From NCBI GenBank assembly GCA_965153455.1, contig OZ234497.1, positions 12,152,001-12,216,000 on the forward strand: DNA of 64,000 nt. Reading direction: 5' to 3'. A program made the translations under genes and the position numbers. The notes under the pieces were generated by a model. It was not told where the DNA came from. It was given only the letters and a program-made list of their open reading frames with translations, and ran no database searches. The stretch is from Sphagnum compactum. Taxonomy: Eukaryota > Bryophyta > Sphagnopsida > Sphagnales. Positions 25,801-37,795 of this stretch are shown here, piece by piece. Numbering within the stretch: position 1 is the first letter of the stretch; every line of letters begins with the position of its first letter.

Positions 25801-28065
25801 TTTAGTGGAAGCAGTTGCACTTGTCTCTCAGGACTGGAATGGTCATGAACCAAATTCATGCTGTTGCATGAGTTCTTTTGACACTCAAGTACAGGCATAC
25901 TTGTTGCAATATCTGCATGGCATTCAACCCTTGAACTTACAACATCGGTTTCCCTCAGTGAAGTTCCTTCCACCATTCCTTCAGTTGTGTCTCTATGGAC
26001 TGCCACTTCGTTAGAGTTGAACTGCTGTTCAGGTGGCTCCCTTGCTTGTGATCCAACTTTTCGTTTCTTGGTGACTGAGTGGAGATTGAAGTCTTCAATC
26101 TTTGCATCAGAAGTAGGCAAAAGAAACTGTCCAGGTGAGGATACTGTTGCTTCTTGTAGTGGCTGTTTTTTCATTAGTGTCAAAGCTTTTGTCTCATGGC
26201 TTCCTTTCCCTTTAACTGTGTGTAGCTTAGGCTGACTCAACATGCCTGCACCATGACCCACAGAAGAAACAATGGCCTTTTGTGCTGACTGCTTAACTAC
26301 CTCCTTTTCTACCCGACCTTGTGAACGCCTCTTGTACTGAAGAACTTCCTTTCCATATTTGGCAGTTTCTTTCATCCAGTTTGGCTCTTCAGACATCTCC
26401 ATATTTGATGTCAGATGATCTCTTGAGGTTCTCCTTTCATATACTGTGTCAATTGACTCCAAAGATTTGCCCATGGTGTTTGATTCAAGTGAATGCCTCT
26501 TGGTATTGGGGTTGTTCTCTATGGTGGTGACTTCAATGCTTGGTACAGACAATGCATCTCTGGTCACACCCTCTTGACTACATTCAAGGACTTGGTCACT
26601 TGCATTAGGGAGGATCTTGACTTGTCTTGAGGGTTTCAAGCTTTTTTGCACCCTGACAGTTGACTCGACCTCTGCTTGCTTCTCATTACTACCTTCACTG
26701 ACCACACCCTCCAACTGTCTTGGGTTTATCTGGAGGCTCTCTTGAGGTGAACCCTGACCTTGTCGTTTTCTTGAGCTAATTGCTGGGGTTACCCTGCATA
26801 CAATGCTGCTATCCTCTGTTGTACTTATAGTCTCATTCAATGACTTTCCAGACTTTGGAGCTTCTTCAGCAGCAACCAGGTCTTGAAACAAACGCTGGAC
26901 TGTTGGGTTGGTAAAACCAAACAACTGCACCATGTTTCACAGTTTGCTATTTCAGAAACCCTAAACCCTACACCATCAGCAAAAAGACGTTTGCAAGTGG
27001 ATTAACAATAATAATCAAGAGGGGCATTCTGCATTGAGTGCTTTTCTGGTTCTTTTGTCACAACTTCTGCAGGTCTGATGCAAGTCTCCAAAAATGTTTT
27101 AGGCCTCCTGTCCATTCTTTGCTATGTTTTCATATCCAAATGGGGAAGATGGTGAATGTCATCTACCTCGGAACCATCAATAGCAGAGTGCAACTTTTTT
27201 GCTCCCACATGTTTCTTCCGCAAGATGTTATCCCAAACCACAGTTGTGGAGTTGCCAGAGCTTGAAAGTCCTTCTTCACAGGAAACCTGTGGCAAAATTT
27301 CACAAGTGCTTTAGAGCCTTGAAAGCTCACAGTAGCCAATAAGGTGATAAAGAAAATCGAAGATCATCATGGATGCAGTGGGTAAGCTCATCACCCTCTG
27401 ATGCTGCAAGTGGACAATATGAGATATTTCCTCCTATAATTGACAAGCATAGAGACAAAATGCAAAACAAAAAGTGGACATATATAGGGTATACAAAAAA
27501 GGTGGCCAGCGGGGAAGAGTAAGGAGATTTCTGCATACTGAAAATAGAGGTCCTCGCATCCCCTTGCCAATCTCCATAGAGTAGTTATGTCCACCATGAC
27601 GGCGTGTGGCTTTGTATCCAACAGGATATGGGTGCCTCTCCTTCCCCTGGATATGATAGACAAATCTAAGTGATTCCTTATAACTCTGAATTTAGACCCC
27701 CTTTAATCATCATCATCATCTGATATGAATGTTTTGATGCATGGAAGGCAAGATTCTCATTTGATGAGATGATCAGAGTCTCTCTCTTGTGGAAGAAACC
27801 AGATCAGACACATAAGATACCTGGGTGGGTGGTGGTGTCCAGCACAAAATAAAAGCACAGATTTGACATTGCACATTTCTACTGCTCATTTGCATTAAAA
27901 AAAACGAAAAGATTATAACAGTACCCGAGAGCAACTCCAGTACTTCTTCTCCCATTCACCCTTGTACAAAGTGCCCATGGATTCAATCTCCAAGTTGTCA
28001 TGCTGGGTTCTGCCACCACTTTTGGCCATGCTCATCTGAGACCCTGAAAGTCTCAGCAGATCCTC
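19985..28065 (-). CDS. FYR-domain (FYRN + FYRC) protein with C-terminal WD40 domain, 13 exons
   Basis: Exons read on the minus strand: 28065-27925, 27646-27539, 27286-27167, 26924-25752, 25593-23005, 22827-22471, 22081-21996, 21868-21829, 21674-21541, 21352-21215, 21002-20589, 20376-20261 and 20085-19985, ending at TAG 19985-19987. All chosen junctions are GT-AG, all phases agree, and the total is 5,517 nt (1,838 residues plus stop). Residues 1-140 form an FYR module, about 140-1380 are Ser/Thr/Glu-rich and probably disordered, and about 1390-1838 form WD40-like blades. FYR domains are known from chromatin proteins (trithorax/MLL, JmjC demethylases, TBRG1), so a nuclear role is inferred. The large size with a C-terminal propeller recalls PALB2, but the WD sequence alone does not settle that. 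The junction between 23005 and 22827 is the weakest, and the first exon or exons upstream of 28065 are not resolved. Confidence 0.8.
23005..26924 (-). other. Long low-complexity central region of the FYR-WD40 gene (two exons)
   Basis: Two long open exons (26924-25752 and 25593-23005) are joined by a 158-nt intron with a GTATGT donor. After the FYRC end, the roughly 1,240 residues are rich in Ser, Thr, Glu, Gln and Lys, contain several short basic clusters that could be nuclear localisation signals (such as SRKRQGQ, KKRKVG and TKKRKQY), and lack recognisable folded domains. The two exons give the longest open frames in the window, strong evidence of purifying constraint on the frame. A linker of this kind between a chromatin-reader module and a propeller often carries short binding motifs; that role is inferred. 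Confidence 0.7.
27167..28065 (-). other. FYRN/FYRC module exons of the FYR-WD40 gene
   Basis: Exon 28065-27925 follows a strong (CT)n polypyrimidine tract ending in CAG and contains GTLYKGEWEKKYW, an FYRN-type core. Exon 27646-27539 continues in phase 0 with GKERHPYPVGYK and YSMEIGKGMRGPLF, the F/Y-rich signature. Exon 27286-27167 carries the serine/glycine stretch and an aromatic VVWDNIL segment typical of FYRC. FYRC ends in the next exon (from 26924) with LFGFTNPTVQRLFQDLV, which matches the usual end of the domain (glycine-phenylalanine-glycine, then a hydrophobic helix). FYRN and FYRC lie next to each other, as in TBRG1-like proteins. The family assignment is from memory of the motif pattern. 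Confidence 0.75.
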
Positions 28066-28484
28066 CTGAGTCGAAGAGAGAGAGAGAGATTGTTTGTTTA
28101 ACTTCAAAACCTCATAAAACTCTTATCCTTCATCCACTGCTGCCACCACCTTCAGATCTTTCTTTCTCCCTAATGTTGCTGCGGGGATGAGGTAGAGATT
28201 TGAGTTCAAACTCTGCATCTTTTGTCAAGACAAAATTGCAGGATCAAGACCTAAAGTTACTTGATTCACTCCATCTTTCACTGGGATGTAGCAAATCTCC
28301 AGCTCAAGACATTGCTGAAGCAATCTCCAGCTGCAAAAAGAATGCTGCAAGGACATCATCATCATCATCATCATCATATCATTGTGATCACGGCTCCTCG
28401 TTCTTTGCTTTCTCAAAGAAAAAAACTGAGCAAAAACAATGTTAGTGAAATCCGAAATCTATCACTCCGGAAGGGCAAAGGTAC

Positions 28485-28695
28485 CTTGCACTCTCGCTCG
28501 AACCAGCCGCAATTCTTCTTCTTCTTGCTTTGTTTCGTCCTTCCTTTTCTCCTTCTCCCTTCCAAGCAAAACCGGAACTGCAACTAAAATCTTTGACAAA
28601 AAGACACGATCCCGAAGCTCTTGCAACTTGAGGACATGATGGAATCGACGACGACAACAATTCTCTTCTGTTGCTGTGAATGATTCTCTTTCCAA
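28485..28695 (-). CDS. Possible N-terminal coiled-coil exon of the FYR-WD40 gene
   Basis: On the minus strand, just downstream of the CpG-rich zone, an open frame encodes a heptad-like helix (LKLQELRDRVFLSK) and a charged run (REKEKRKDETKQEEEELRLV). It ends at a good donor, CAAG|GTACCT, in phase 1. TBRG1-like proteins have a coiled coil before FYRN, which makes the position sensible. Against it: no in-frame ATG is visible, and the link to the exon starting at 28065 (phase 0) needs another exon between 28,480 and 28,065 that I could not fix. It could equally be 5' UTR. Confidence 0.3.
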
Positions 28696-29110
28696 GATGC
28701 GTCAGGGATCCGAAACAGCGGAAAGGAGAGAGACAGAGGGATTGCCTGTCGTGGCGAGTGTTTACGAGTCTATCGTCGTTCTCCCGCGCACGAAAATTTG
28801 ATCTTACCGCGAAAGACGCGGATTCGTCTAATCGCGGTGTCAGGCACAAGAAGCGAGACGCGCGAGTTTGAGTGGAAATACGCGGGAAAGAACAGCGAAC
28901 GTGCGCGAGAGGAGGAGAACGACGACGACAACTTCAGCAGGAGGATCAATTATGAAGTTCCATCTCTACTCTTCTTCTATCATCGGTGTTGTGGATTGTG
29001 TAAAGCAGCAGGAGCAGCAGCTGATGTTCTTTGGCTTCTTCTATTGCCGCAGAAATCTGCAAGGTCCTGTGTTGTCATCGTAGGAACGCCCTTCCAGACG
29101 TGAGCAGGAA
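28600..29110. promoter_or_regulatory. CpG-rich zone at the likely 5' end of the FYR-WD40 gene
   Basis: Between about 28,600 and 29,110 CG dinucleotides are frequent (for example in the runs near 28,780-28,930), whereas the surrounding tens of kilobases are strongly CG-poor. In plant genomes with methylated repeats, unmethylated promoters and 5' leaders stand out this way. It lies directly upstream of the minus-strand exons. The exact start site and a TATA box are not identifiable by eye. Short open frames on the plus strand here (such as 28,798-29,103) look like by-products of base composition. Confidence 0.45.
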
Positions 29111-31309
29111 AGAAGCTGCAGCAGCAGCAGTTGGTCCTGGTAAAGTGATTGCAGTTGGAATGAGTTTTGGTTTCTGAGATGGATCATGAGATACCGATGT
29201 TGTGGAATAAAAGAAAGAAAGCGGAGGTAACTAACTAGTTTGCGAGGAGGAGGAATACAGATCAATGCTCCATGCTCCAGGAGAGTCGGGAACAAGAAGC
29301 TTGCTCCGTCTGAAGTTCTCATCTGAAGCTTGGCATCAATGGGTAGGTGTTTTGAAGTTGGTAAGAAATCGAGAATGGTACGGTGGAGAGATATGTTGGA
29401 GCTCATACCCGATGCTTGTGGTTAAGGTCAAGAAGCTTGAGTTTGCAGCTTGTGAGTACTGCGAAATTGGGAGTACTGCAGAGGTCTTTCCTTTGCCAGT
29501 CAAATGTATTCGTCTTTGCCCAAAAGAACAGAGGATCCTACCACAGATGTTGTTGAAATCTTTTTCATCATCTTGAGAAACCATTTGTGAGATCTTCTCA
29601 TCTGGGAAACCAATTGTGAAATCTTCACATCATCTCAGGACACAATGGACTTACCTAATCATGAAGGAAGTGTTCCTTCTTGCAACTTGTAACCTCAAGA
29701 ACATGCCCTTCTTCTGACATAGAACCATGAACAGCAACAACAACAGCAACAACAGAGTGGAGTGCACAACCAGATCTTGCTCAACAATGAATCTACTCAT
29801 GAAATAAATGTTTTCAGCTTCATTATGTATGCTTGCAAGACCTTATAATAAATCTTGATGAAGCTGTGTTTTGCTCTATGCAGCAGGAGAAGTGATCTGT
29901 CTTCAATTCTTGTGGAATTTTGGGGTACCCATCATGAGCATGATGGCCCAGTGCACAAAGAATATTTGATTCATTGAATCTGAGAAAGAAGACTCTTGCA
30001 AAATCAAATCATGAGACATTCTACATGCCCACTTCAGGTATGCAATTCTGTCTTGGTTATGATGACTTTGTGTGCAAGAAATGAAGCAAAGTTTGAATTA
30101 ATCCCAAACTAAATCATTTCCACCTTTCATGTTGCAAACTACACCTAAGGAGAAAAATCAATCTAATAGTGTCATCAAACTTACACTAGCAAGCTGCAAG
30201 TGTTTCCTTGTATCCATGCTAGCCTGACATTGAAATATGAATTTCTGAGCTAATCACAGCTTGAACTTCTCCTCTTGTAGAATCATCAAGTTTTGTTCTC
30301 CTCTTCTTTAGGCTTTTTGCATACTTCTTTGCATTCAATCATGATAAGACTTGTAAGAGTATATGGTCTCCTCCATAACACACATAATAATGTGATGCTT
30401 TAGATTAGTACTTGAGTTCTAAAATCCCATCTATTGTTGTTCCTGCATTTTATCCGCATTTTTCAATGATTTCGATGTTGAAATCTATTTCAATGATTCC
30501 CTTTTGGAGGGGCTTGGTTCCTTTCTTTTTTGGCTTTGCCAAGAAGGAAGAGACTTTGTGGTCATGTAGGATTTGAGAGAGAATTTTGGCTTAAACTAGG
30601 AACCCATTTTGGGGGTCATAGTTGGAGACCTAGTTGTTCTCTTTAATGTGCTTTTTTGTTTTAATTTGGTGGGATTTAACAATTGCTTACATGATTGGTT
30701 TAGCGATTTGTTAATCATAAGGAAATCTCACCTTTTGTCACCTATTCTTTTTACGTGATTTTATGTCAAGTTGCTTTGAACAACATGTAGAGACTATTCA
30801 ATTATTCCTATGTTTGTTTGTCAATCAAATGAAGTTTTAAAGTGTTGTAAAGACAATTCAATTAATCTAACTATGAACGAAGGTAGTTTGTCTTGTTTGT
30901 CACATTGTGTCACAAACCACAATGCCCCTTGCCTTGCTCATCCCTACTCATTGAACTACATCATCAAGGTCTTTCACTCTTTGATTAAGGCCACACAACA
31001 TGCTAGTTCTTTATTGAATGACCATAAAAGTAAATTATTTAATTTAATTTTACCTTCAAGTCATTTTGGACGTTTTTAAATATTTTTGATTAAATTTTAT
31101 TTTATTTTTTTGTGTACATTAAAACTAGTAATGTTTTCATTTTTATACACTTATTTTTCATGCAAAACAATTTAAAATAGGACATTACATTCTTTTCTAT
31201 TGTAGTTGATTGAAAATAATATTTTATTTTATTTATTCCTTTGTTTTCTTAAGATGTATAAATTATGAATGTAAAATCTAATCTACAATTGTAATTGTAA
31301 TATTTGGAT
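29111..31309. other. Flank upstream of the FYR-WD40 gene
   Basis: 29,111-30,100 keeps gene-like composition and contains a 103-residue plus-strand frame (29,265-29,576) with no recognised motif; it could be a transcribed leader or an unrecognised exon. Beyond 30,500 it becomes AT-rich desert with a fragment of repeat E at 30,880-30,935. Confidence 0.35.
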
Positions 31310-32035
31310 AAATTTTTTTTAAGTTGTTTTCGCAAATGGTTATTGTCCAATTGCCATGCATTTGCCAAAATCCATAGCTCTTAACCGTTTTGCTTATTGC
31401 AATTTCTTATTCTAACATCATAACTATGGTATTGTTTCAACAAATAAGTAAAGCTTGGGCTTAAGCTACATATAACAAGTCATTAAATATTGTAGGAAGA
31501 ATATAAGTATAAACGTATTTCTTGTGCACATTTTCTATTACAAATTGGTCATTGTTAATTGTTATGCATTTTCAAAAAATTTAAACTTTCAACCTTTTTG
31601 TACCTTTTGTTGGAATTTCTTATTCAACCATCATAACTATGGTATTGTCTTAACAAATAAGCAAAGTTTGAGCCCAAATTATTTACAAGAAATTAAATAT
31701 TATAAAAAAATGTTAGTTAAATTAGATATATTGTGTGCATTTTTTATTATAATTGCAAATTAGTTATTTTCAATTGTCATGCATTTACAAAAGTCCAAAA
31801 CCTTTAACCTTGCATCTTGTCGGAATTTTTTATTTTATCATCATAAGTGTGGTATTGTCTCAACAAACAAGCACCAACAAGCTACCTAAACTACTTACAA
31901 TAAAAAACCAGATTTTACAAGAAGAATGTTAAAGCTTCCCAAATTACCTACAATACAAAACTAGTTTTTATAATAAGATTGTTAGTAGAAATGTGATTAA
32001 TTGGATATTATTGTGCTTCAATTCAAACACAATCA
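31310..32035. repeat. About 210-bp tandem repeat, three diverged copies
   Basis: Units near 31,330, 31,540 and 31,755 each hold 'attgt.aattg..atgcattt', then 'aacc.tt', 'catcataa.t.tggtattgt' and 'caacaaa.aagca'. Period 209-215 bp. Very AT-rich; no coding potential. Confidence 0.7.
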
Positions 32036-32849
32036 ACTACAAATGATGTTAAACTTTATAATACTTACAAATTTTTTTTATTTTTAACAATTCATTTCAT
32101 TGATTTTTTCTAATTAAAATACCAATTTTGTATTGCATAAATTTGTATTGGTCAAATTGATCAAATGTTTTTTCAATTAAAATTTTATCAAATGATGAAT
32201 TTCCATTCATAATAAAATTATCCATAGAGCCCCTCGGATTGGATGTGAAATAAACATGTTCCCTTATAATAAAGGATCAAACATGTAATAGGCAGAACAA
32301 AATTACAAAACACAATAATTGAAACCCAAATTTGTTTTTTCCACCAATATAGATGACCGCATTAGTTTCATCCCATTTTTCAAGTTCACATTTATCGAAT
32401 CTAATGTTCACACATGTGAAAGAATTGATAAAAAAAAAATCAAAAGTGTGAAAGATTGTTCAATTCTTGAAGCGTGAAATTTTTGCATGCGAAAACATAA
32501 TTTCTTGAATTTTATGTGTGAAAAAAAGGGAAAAATTATCACAAAATTTCAAGTAGGAACGTAAGAGGATTTTGAGTTGGAGGGTTTTGAAAGTGTGGTT
32601 ATGGAGTTTCAAGAAAAACAAAACTCATTATGGAGCTTTACCAAAATCTTTACAAATGGAACACAAAAAGTTGTTGAAAGGTGAAAAATTTTAATTAAAT
32701 TTTTGGAAGGTTTCACATTATGGTGAATGATTTTGGGTGAATCAAACCTTCGTGGTGATTCGTTAAAACATTATGAAAACATTATGAAAACCTTAAATGA
32801 AAGTTCAATTCATTTAATTTTCACAAAATTTCACATGATGATGTTTTTT

Positions 32850-34000
32850 TTTAAGTGGTTTTTTTATTGATTATGGTTTAAGTGATGATATAATATTTTT
32901 TCATGATTTTTTTCCTTTAAAATTAGGTGAATCGAACCTTCATTCAGAGTTTTCAAGTGATTATTTTACTAATTATCATTTAAATGATGATTTATCCCAT
33001 ATCCATGATTTTTTTTATTTTTAAAATTAAATGATATACTTTTATTTAGGGTTTTTAAATGATCCTTTTGTTGATTGTGATTAAAATGATGATTTAATAA
33101 TTTTTCATGTGTTTCTACTTTGAAATTAATTGAATTAAACTTTTGATTGAGGTTTGTAAATAATTTTCTTATTAATTTTGGTTTAAGTTTTGATTTAATG
33201 CCTCTTCATTAAAAAAAATTACTTTTGAATTCCTTTTAATTAAATCTTTAAAGTCTCCTTATGGTCCACTTATTTCATTTTGGTTTAAAGTTTCAACCCT
33301 AACCTTTTCATCTTTGAATGTTTTTGAATCAAACCCTTTTGTTCATTCTAATTTATTTAAATTTTTTTTTAATTTTTTATCATCATTCACCTTTCAATCT
33401 TGACCAATTAAACCCCTTATTAATATATGCAATTTAATTTTTCATTTAATTTGATTTAGATTATGATTCCATAGTTTTTCAAAATTTGTGCCTTTGAAAA
33501 TTTGGCCAATCAAACTTTTAATTATGTCATGCAATTATTCTTTTGCATCATCTATGATTTAATGATCATTTTATTTTATTTTTCTTTAAAAAAAAATTTG
33601 ATTAATGTGTACAACTATCCCTCTAGATCATTTTTGTTATTATTGTCATTCAGAATTTAATAATCATGTTTTACATTTGATTTTTTATGAAATAAACAAT
33701 TAATTAATGTATGCAATTATTCATTTTGATAATTTTGGTTTACATAATCATTTTAAATCTAATGGTGATGTTTATATATTTATTTTTTTAAACAAACATT
33801 TGATTAGTTCATACACCTGATCTTTTGAATCATTTTTGTTTATATCATCAATTAAGAACTAATGGTCATGTTTTACCTTTAATTTCTTCCAAAACAAACC
33901 TTTTATAATTTTGGTCATATTATTGATCATATTGTTTATAATAGTTTAAATGGTCATTAGAAAATTATGCATGGTCATTTACTCATAATTTTTTTAAAAT
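32850..34000. repeat. About 100-120-bp degenerate tandem array
   Basis: Units near 32,853, 32,952, 33,055 and 33,155 repeat the order 'ttttattgatt.tg.tttaa.tgatgattta', 'ttttcatgattttt', 'aaaatta..tgaat..aac'. More diverged units with 'aatcatttttgtt' and 'taatggtcatgtttta' continue to about 34,000. Confidence 0.6.
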
Positions 34001-37000
34001 CCAACTTGTAAATGTAATCAATCCTTTTAATAACTTTATCCCATAATTTTATGATTATGTTAAATAAAATCAGTTAAATTTTGAAAAAAAATTATTGGTT
34101 TGTTTCCCAAAGGTTTTATTGATTTGAAAATTATGTAACATTATAATTATGTTGCAAAAAATTTAAATTTTTAAAATTTTAGTTTTCTTTAGATGATCAA
34201 CTTCGAAATGTTTTGAAAAAATTAAAAATGAGGACATCCAATGAAGAAGCGAAATAGAACATTATATTAGAAATTGAAAAGGTGTTGGCACACTTAAAAG
34301 CATGAATGAAATATTTTCGAAATATGACAAAATGTGATTAAATATGTTTTTACCCCCACCCATAGTACCTAAACTTCATTTTTTCATACGATATGTGAAA
34401 ATGTTAATCAATAACATATATTTCATCATCTAGTTTAAGCCTTAAGATTACATTTATTTCAAATGGCAAGGGTTAAACAAAATCAAATGTTTTTAAATTT
34501 CAATCCACTAACATTACAACCATGGCACAAAAAATGGTGGTCGGCAATGATAATTAAAAGGGTCTGATCAAAATAAAACTAAAAATTATTATTAAAAAAA
34601 CCATATTAAATTCAATAATCTCAAAACAACTAAAGATGTAGGAGTTTTGACATTTAAATAATTAAGGATAAGATTTATAAAATGTTAAACTTATAATCGA
34701 ATTTTTTTATCCTAACCATAATCAATTAAATTATGTGTGTTCTCCAATGACTTCATATGTGAAATTTAAATATTGTATGCATAAAATTTGTCAGAATAGT
34801 CACAATTCTTAAAAAATTATTATATTTAAACTTTATGAAATTGAAAAAAATCTATATCATTTTTGCTTTAATCCAGTAATTCTCCACTCCACCCTCTTTT
34901 TGTATCCTACATGCATTTTATTATGTAGATGCATTGCATTTAAATTATAATTAAAAACAAATTCATACTTCCTAAAATGTCACATCACAAACATCTCCCT
35001 ACCCATTTAGTGCTACACTAGAGTTTGAAATGTTATTATGTATGTTGTAGTGTTACTCCTTTTCATATTTCTATTATATTGATCAGGTGCAGAGACAAAA
35101 TTTTCATTAAGGAGAATATTGTTGTTGTTGTTGTACTCTGGAGGCTCTAGCTCCATATCTTGCAAATGGTGCAATTTTAGTCTTGTATCTTCTCTTTAGA
35201 CAACTTTTTGCTATTTACTATGTATGAAACAATTGCCCTAAACTAGATAGTAGAACGTTACATCTCTATGAAACACCTTTTCACTGTCTTTACATTGTAT
35301 CAAAGCTAACTAGAAAAATTGCTAAGGATTGAGTTTAGAAAATTTGAAGTTGTTTGATGATGGACATGGTTGGTTGTCTCAAGGTGAACTCCAAGGAAGT
35401 TGGCAATGCTTCCAAGCTTCCTTGTAAGATTGTTCATCATCTGACCTTCATTCCTGTTCATGTTCCATTAGATTGAATTCAATTTTCACCCATTGTTGCT
35501 TGCTTGAAGTATGTGTGATATAATCATGGCATACCTACAATTGTTGTTTGCTTGCCCTTTGGGAATTTTTGAGGTTTTTAAAAACAACATGATTGTAATA
35601 AATAGCTAGACATTTTCTTTTGAGAGTGCCTCTCAACCATTTGATGCTTGACCCTTTCATCACTCTGGCTTACATGCAAGGTTTTGTTTTCAGGAGTCAC
35701 ATTGTTGTTGTTGTTGTCCTTGGAGCACAGAGTTGCCATTGCTTTGGATATCAGGTGGATGATGCTTTTTCTGCTGCATCATAGTAATTTGAATCACCCA
35801 ATAAATATTCAAAATAGTCATTTATATGCATAAAATTTGACATTGGTTTTGTATAAATCAAACTTTTGTAAAATGTTCACATCATGGAAGGAACTGGAAT
35901 ACCCATTATCAAAATAAATGAACATTTCACAATGATTAATCATTATTGTGTTACTCATATAATTTATTTTTGCACTCATTGAACTAATATATATTATGTC
36001 ATTATTCTAGGGCTTGTGAATCTCAATGAAAATCTTTAATAAACCCAATACAACCATGAAACTTAAAAATATATATATCAAACATAGTTTGTTCCTCCAT
36101 AATAAGCTACATAATATCATGGCTTAAGGCCTCATTAATGTAAAATGCAATGAAAATTATATCATCACAAAGTGCATTTTTTCTTTCGTTCAACATGAAT
36201 GCGTTATACATGACCACATTGTCATTTTATGTATAATATGAACAAAAGTAGAGATTTTTTTAAGTCAACTTAACCAATCACCTCACTAATGAATCTCACA
36301 TGGGCCTAGATGGTGAAAATCATTAGTGTTGTTAATTTCTCAAATTTTAACAAACTAAAATTTATTAAAATTTAAAATAAAATTTGATGCTACCTATGCT
36401 TAACTTAAAACATATTTTCATCATTATTTAATAAAAATATAGAAAAATCATTAATGTTAAAAATTGTCATGAAATCAAATAAAAACTTTTAAAAACCACA
36501 AAGTATCTAGAATAAACCCTTAAAAGGCTTTGAACCAAACCATAAAACTAACCTTTAAAAAGTTGTTAAAATATAATTTTAAAATAGCCTTAAAAAGTTA
36601 TTAGAACAAACCTTTAGAAAAACCTTAAAAACATATCGAAAATGTAACGTCAGAACAAGGGCAAAACAAGGAAAGTTATATAATTTTTAATGATTTTCAC
36701 AAGATTCTTGAAAATTCCATGTTGATTTACCATGGGGAGATGTTGGTCATCATTTTACACGAGTTTGTTGTCGTGACAAAAACGTCAAAACATGTTTAAA
36801 CGTTGGGAGGTTTGTTTCGATACGGTGGCACCACACTACGATCCTATTTTCGAAAGTCTAAAATGGTGTTCTTTGGGCATAGGGTCTATCGTAACGATCT
36901 TACTATGGACAAGTAAATGTTGTTGAACAGCCTAAACTTGCACATGGATGTTCCTTTAAAAATCTAACGTTTTTTTCCCATTCTTTTTTCCTTACTTTTG

Positions 37001-37539
37001 ATTTTGTTTCCTTTAGGTATCAGCACACTACCAAAAGCATCAAAAAACGAGACACATGGTCGTAGGAAGAAATGGAGCACTCTATAAATAGTTAGGCAAC
37101 TCAATTTGTGAAGGCGAATCTACATCCACAGTTGACGTCATGGCTACAAGAGCTAGATAATTTTTTCCTGTAAAATTATCGTTTAACATTTCTCGAGTTA
37201 GGACAAGTTGTTTCACAACTATGGCAATTACTGAAAACTACCAATCCACTCCGCATATAGATAGGGATTTATCATATTCCATGATTTCATGGTTCTTGCA
37301 AGGTAATTATTCATTGCCACTTTGTCCATTTTGAACACTTCATGTTATGTGGGAAAATTGCAAAACTTTATACTAACACGACAATTATGAACTTCATTGG
37401 AATTAGATAAGGAAAATACGATCTAGAAGGCAATTTGCATTTCCTACCTATAGAATATTCTTCCAACCCCAACACGGGACCGTTATATTATTCCGAACTA
37501 CATGGCTGCAACACTATACCATGCCCATCCAAGACCAAA
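34001..37539. other. Gene-free, very AT-rich
   Basis: Stop codons in all frames. 36,650-37,540 is less AT-rich, with more CG, and may be a decayed mobile element, but no protein can be read. GTT repeats at 35,121-35,134 and 35,702-35,715. Confidence 0.4.
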
Positions 37540-37795
37540 GACAACAATTAGGTTGTGTTTTGTATGTTCGAAACCAAATGTTGTCCTAGTATGTCGCTCG
37601 ACAAGCCAATTTATCTCGCATTAATCAAGCTCTAAACGAATTCATGCGAAGGAATAATTTCATTCGAAGGCAAAATAAGCGGAAAATCGGTCCCTTGAAG
37701 GTGCTTTGCAGGTAATCTATTATGGCAACAACATCGATGTCCACGACAAAGATCATTCCCATGTTCAACTCTTAATACCAGTACCTATTTAGCAC
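37540..37795 (+). pseudogene. Possible remnant of a Ty3/gypsy pol C-terminus
   Basis: One frame reads ARQANLSRINQALNEF and KRKIGPLKVLCR; after a frameshift near 37,710 comes YYGNN. The pattern 'KIGP.KVL..YGNN' resembles the post-integrase region of Ty3/gypsy retrotransposons. No reverse transcriptase or LTR could be recognised nearby, so this is weak. Confidence 0.2.

Noticed and set aside
26955-26971. Telo-box (AAACCCTAAACCC) as a promoter element of the minus-strand gene
   Set aside because: It lies in the last bases of an intron, because the true upstream exons are at 27.2-28.1 kb.
28350-28380. Methionine-rich frame at the ATC/ATG repeat
   Set aside because: Pure trinucleotide microsatellite artefact.
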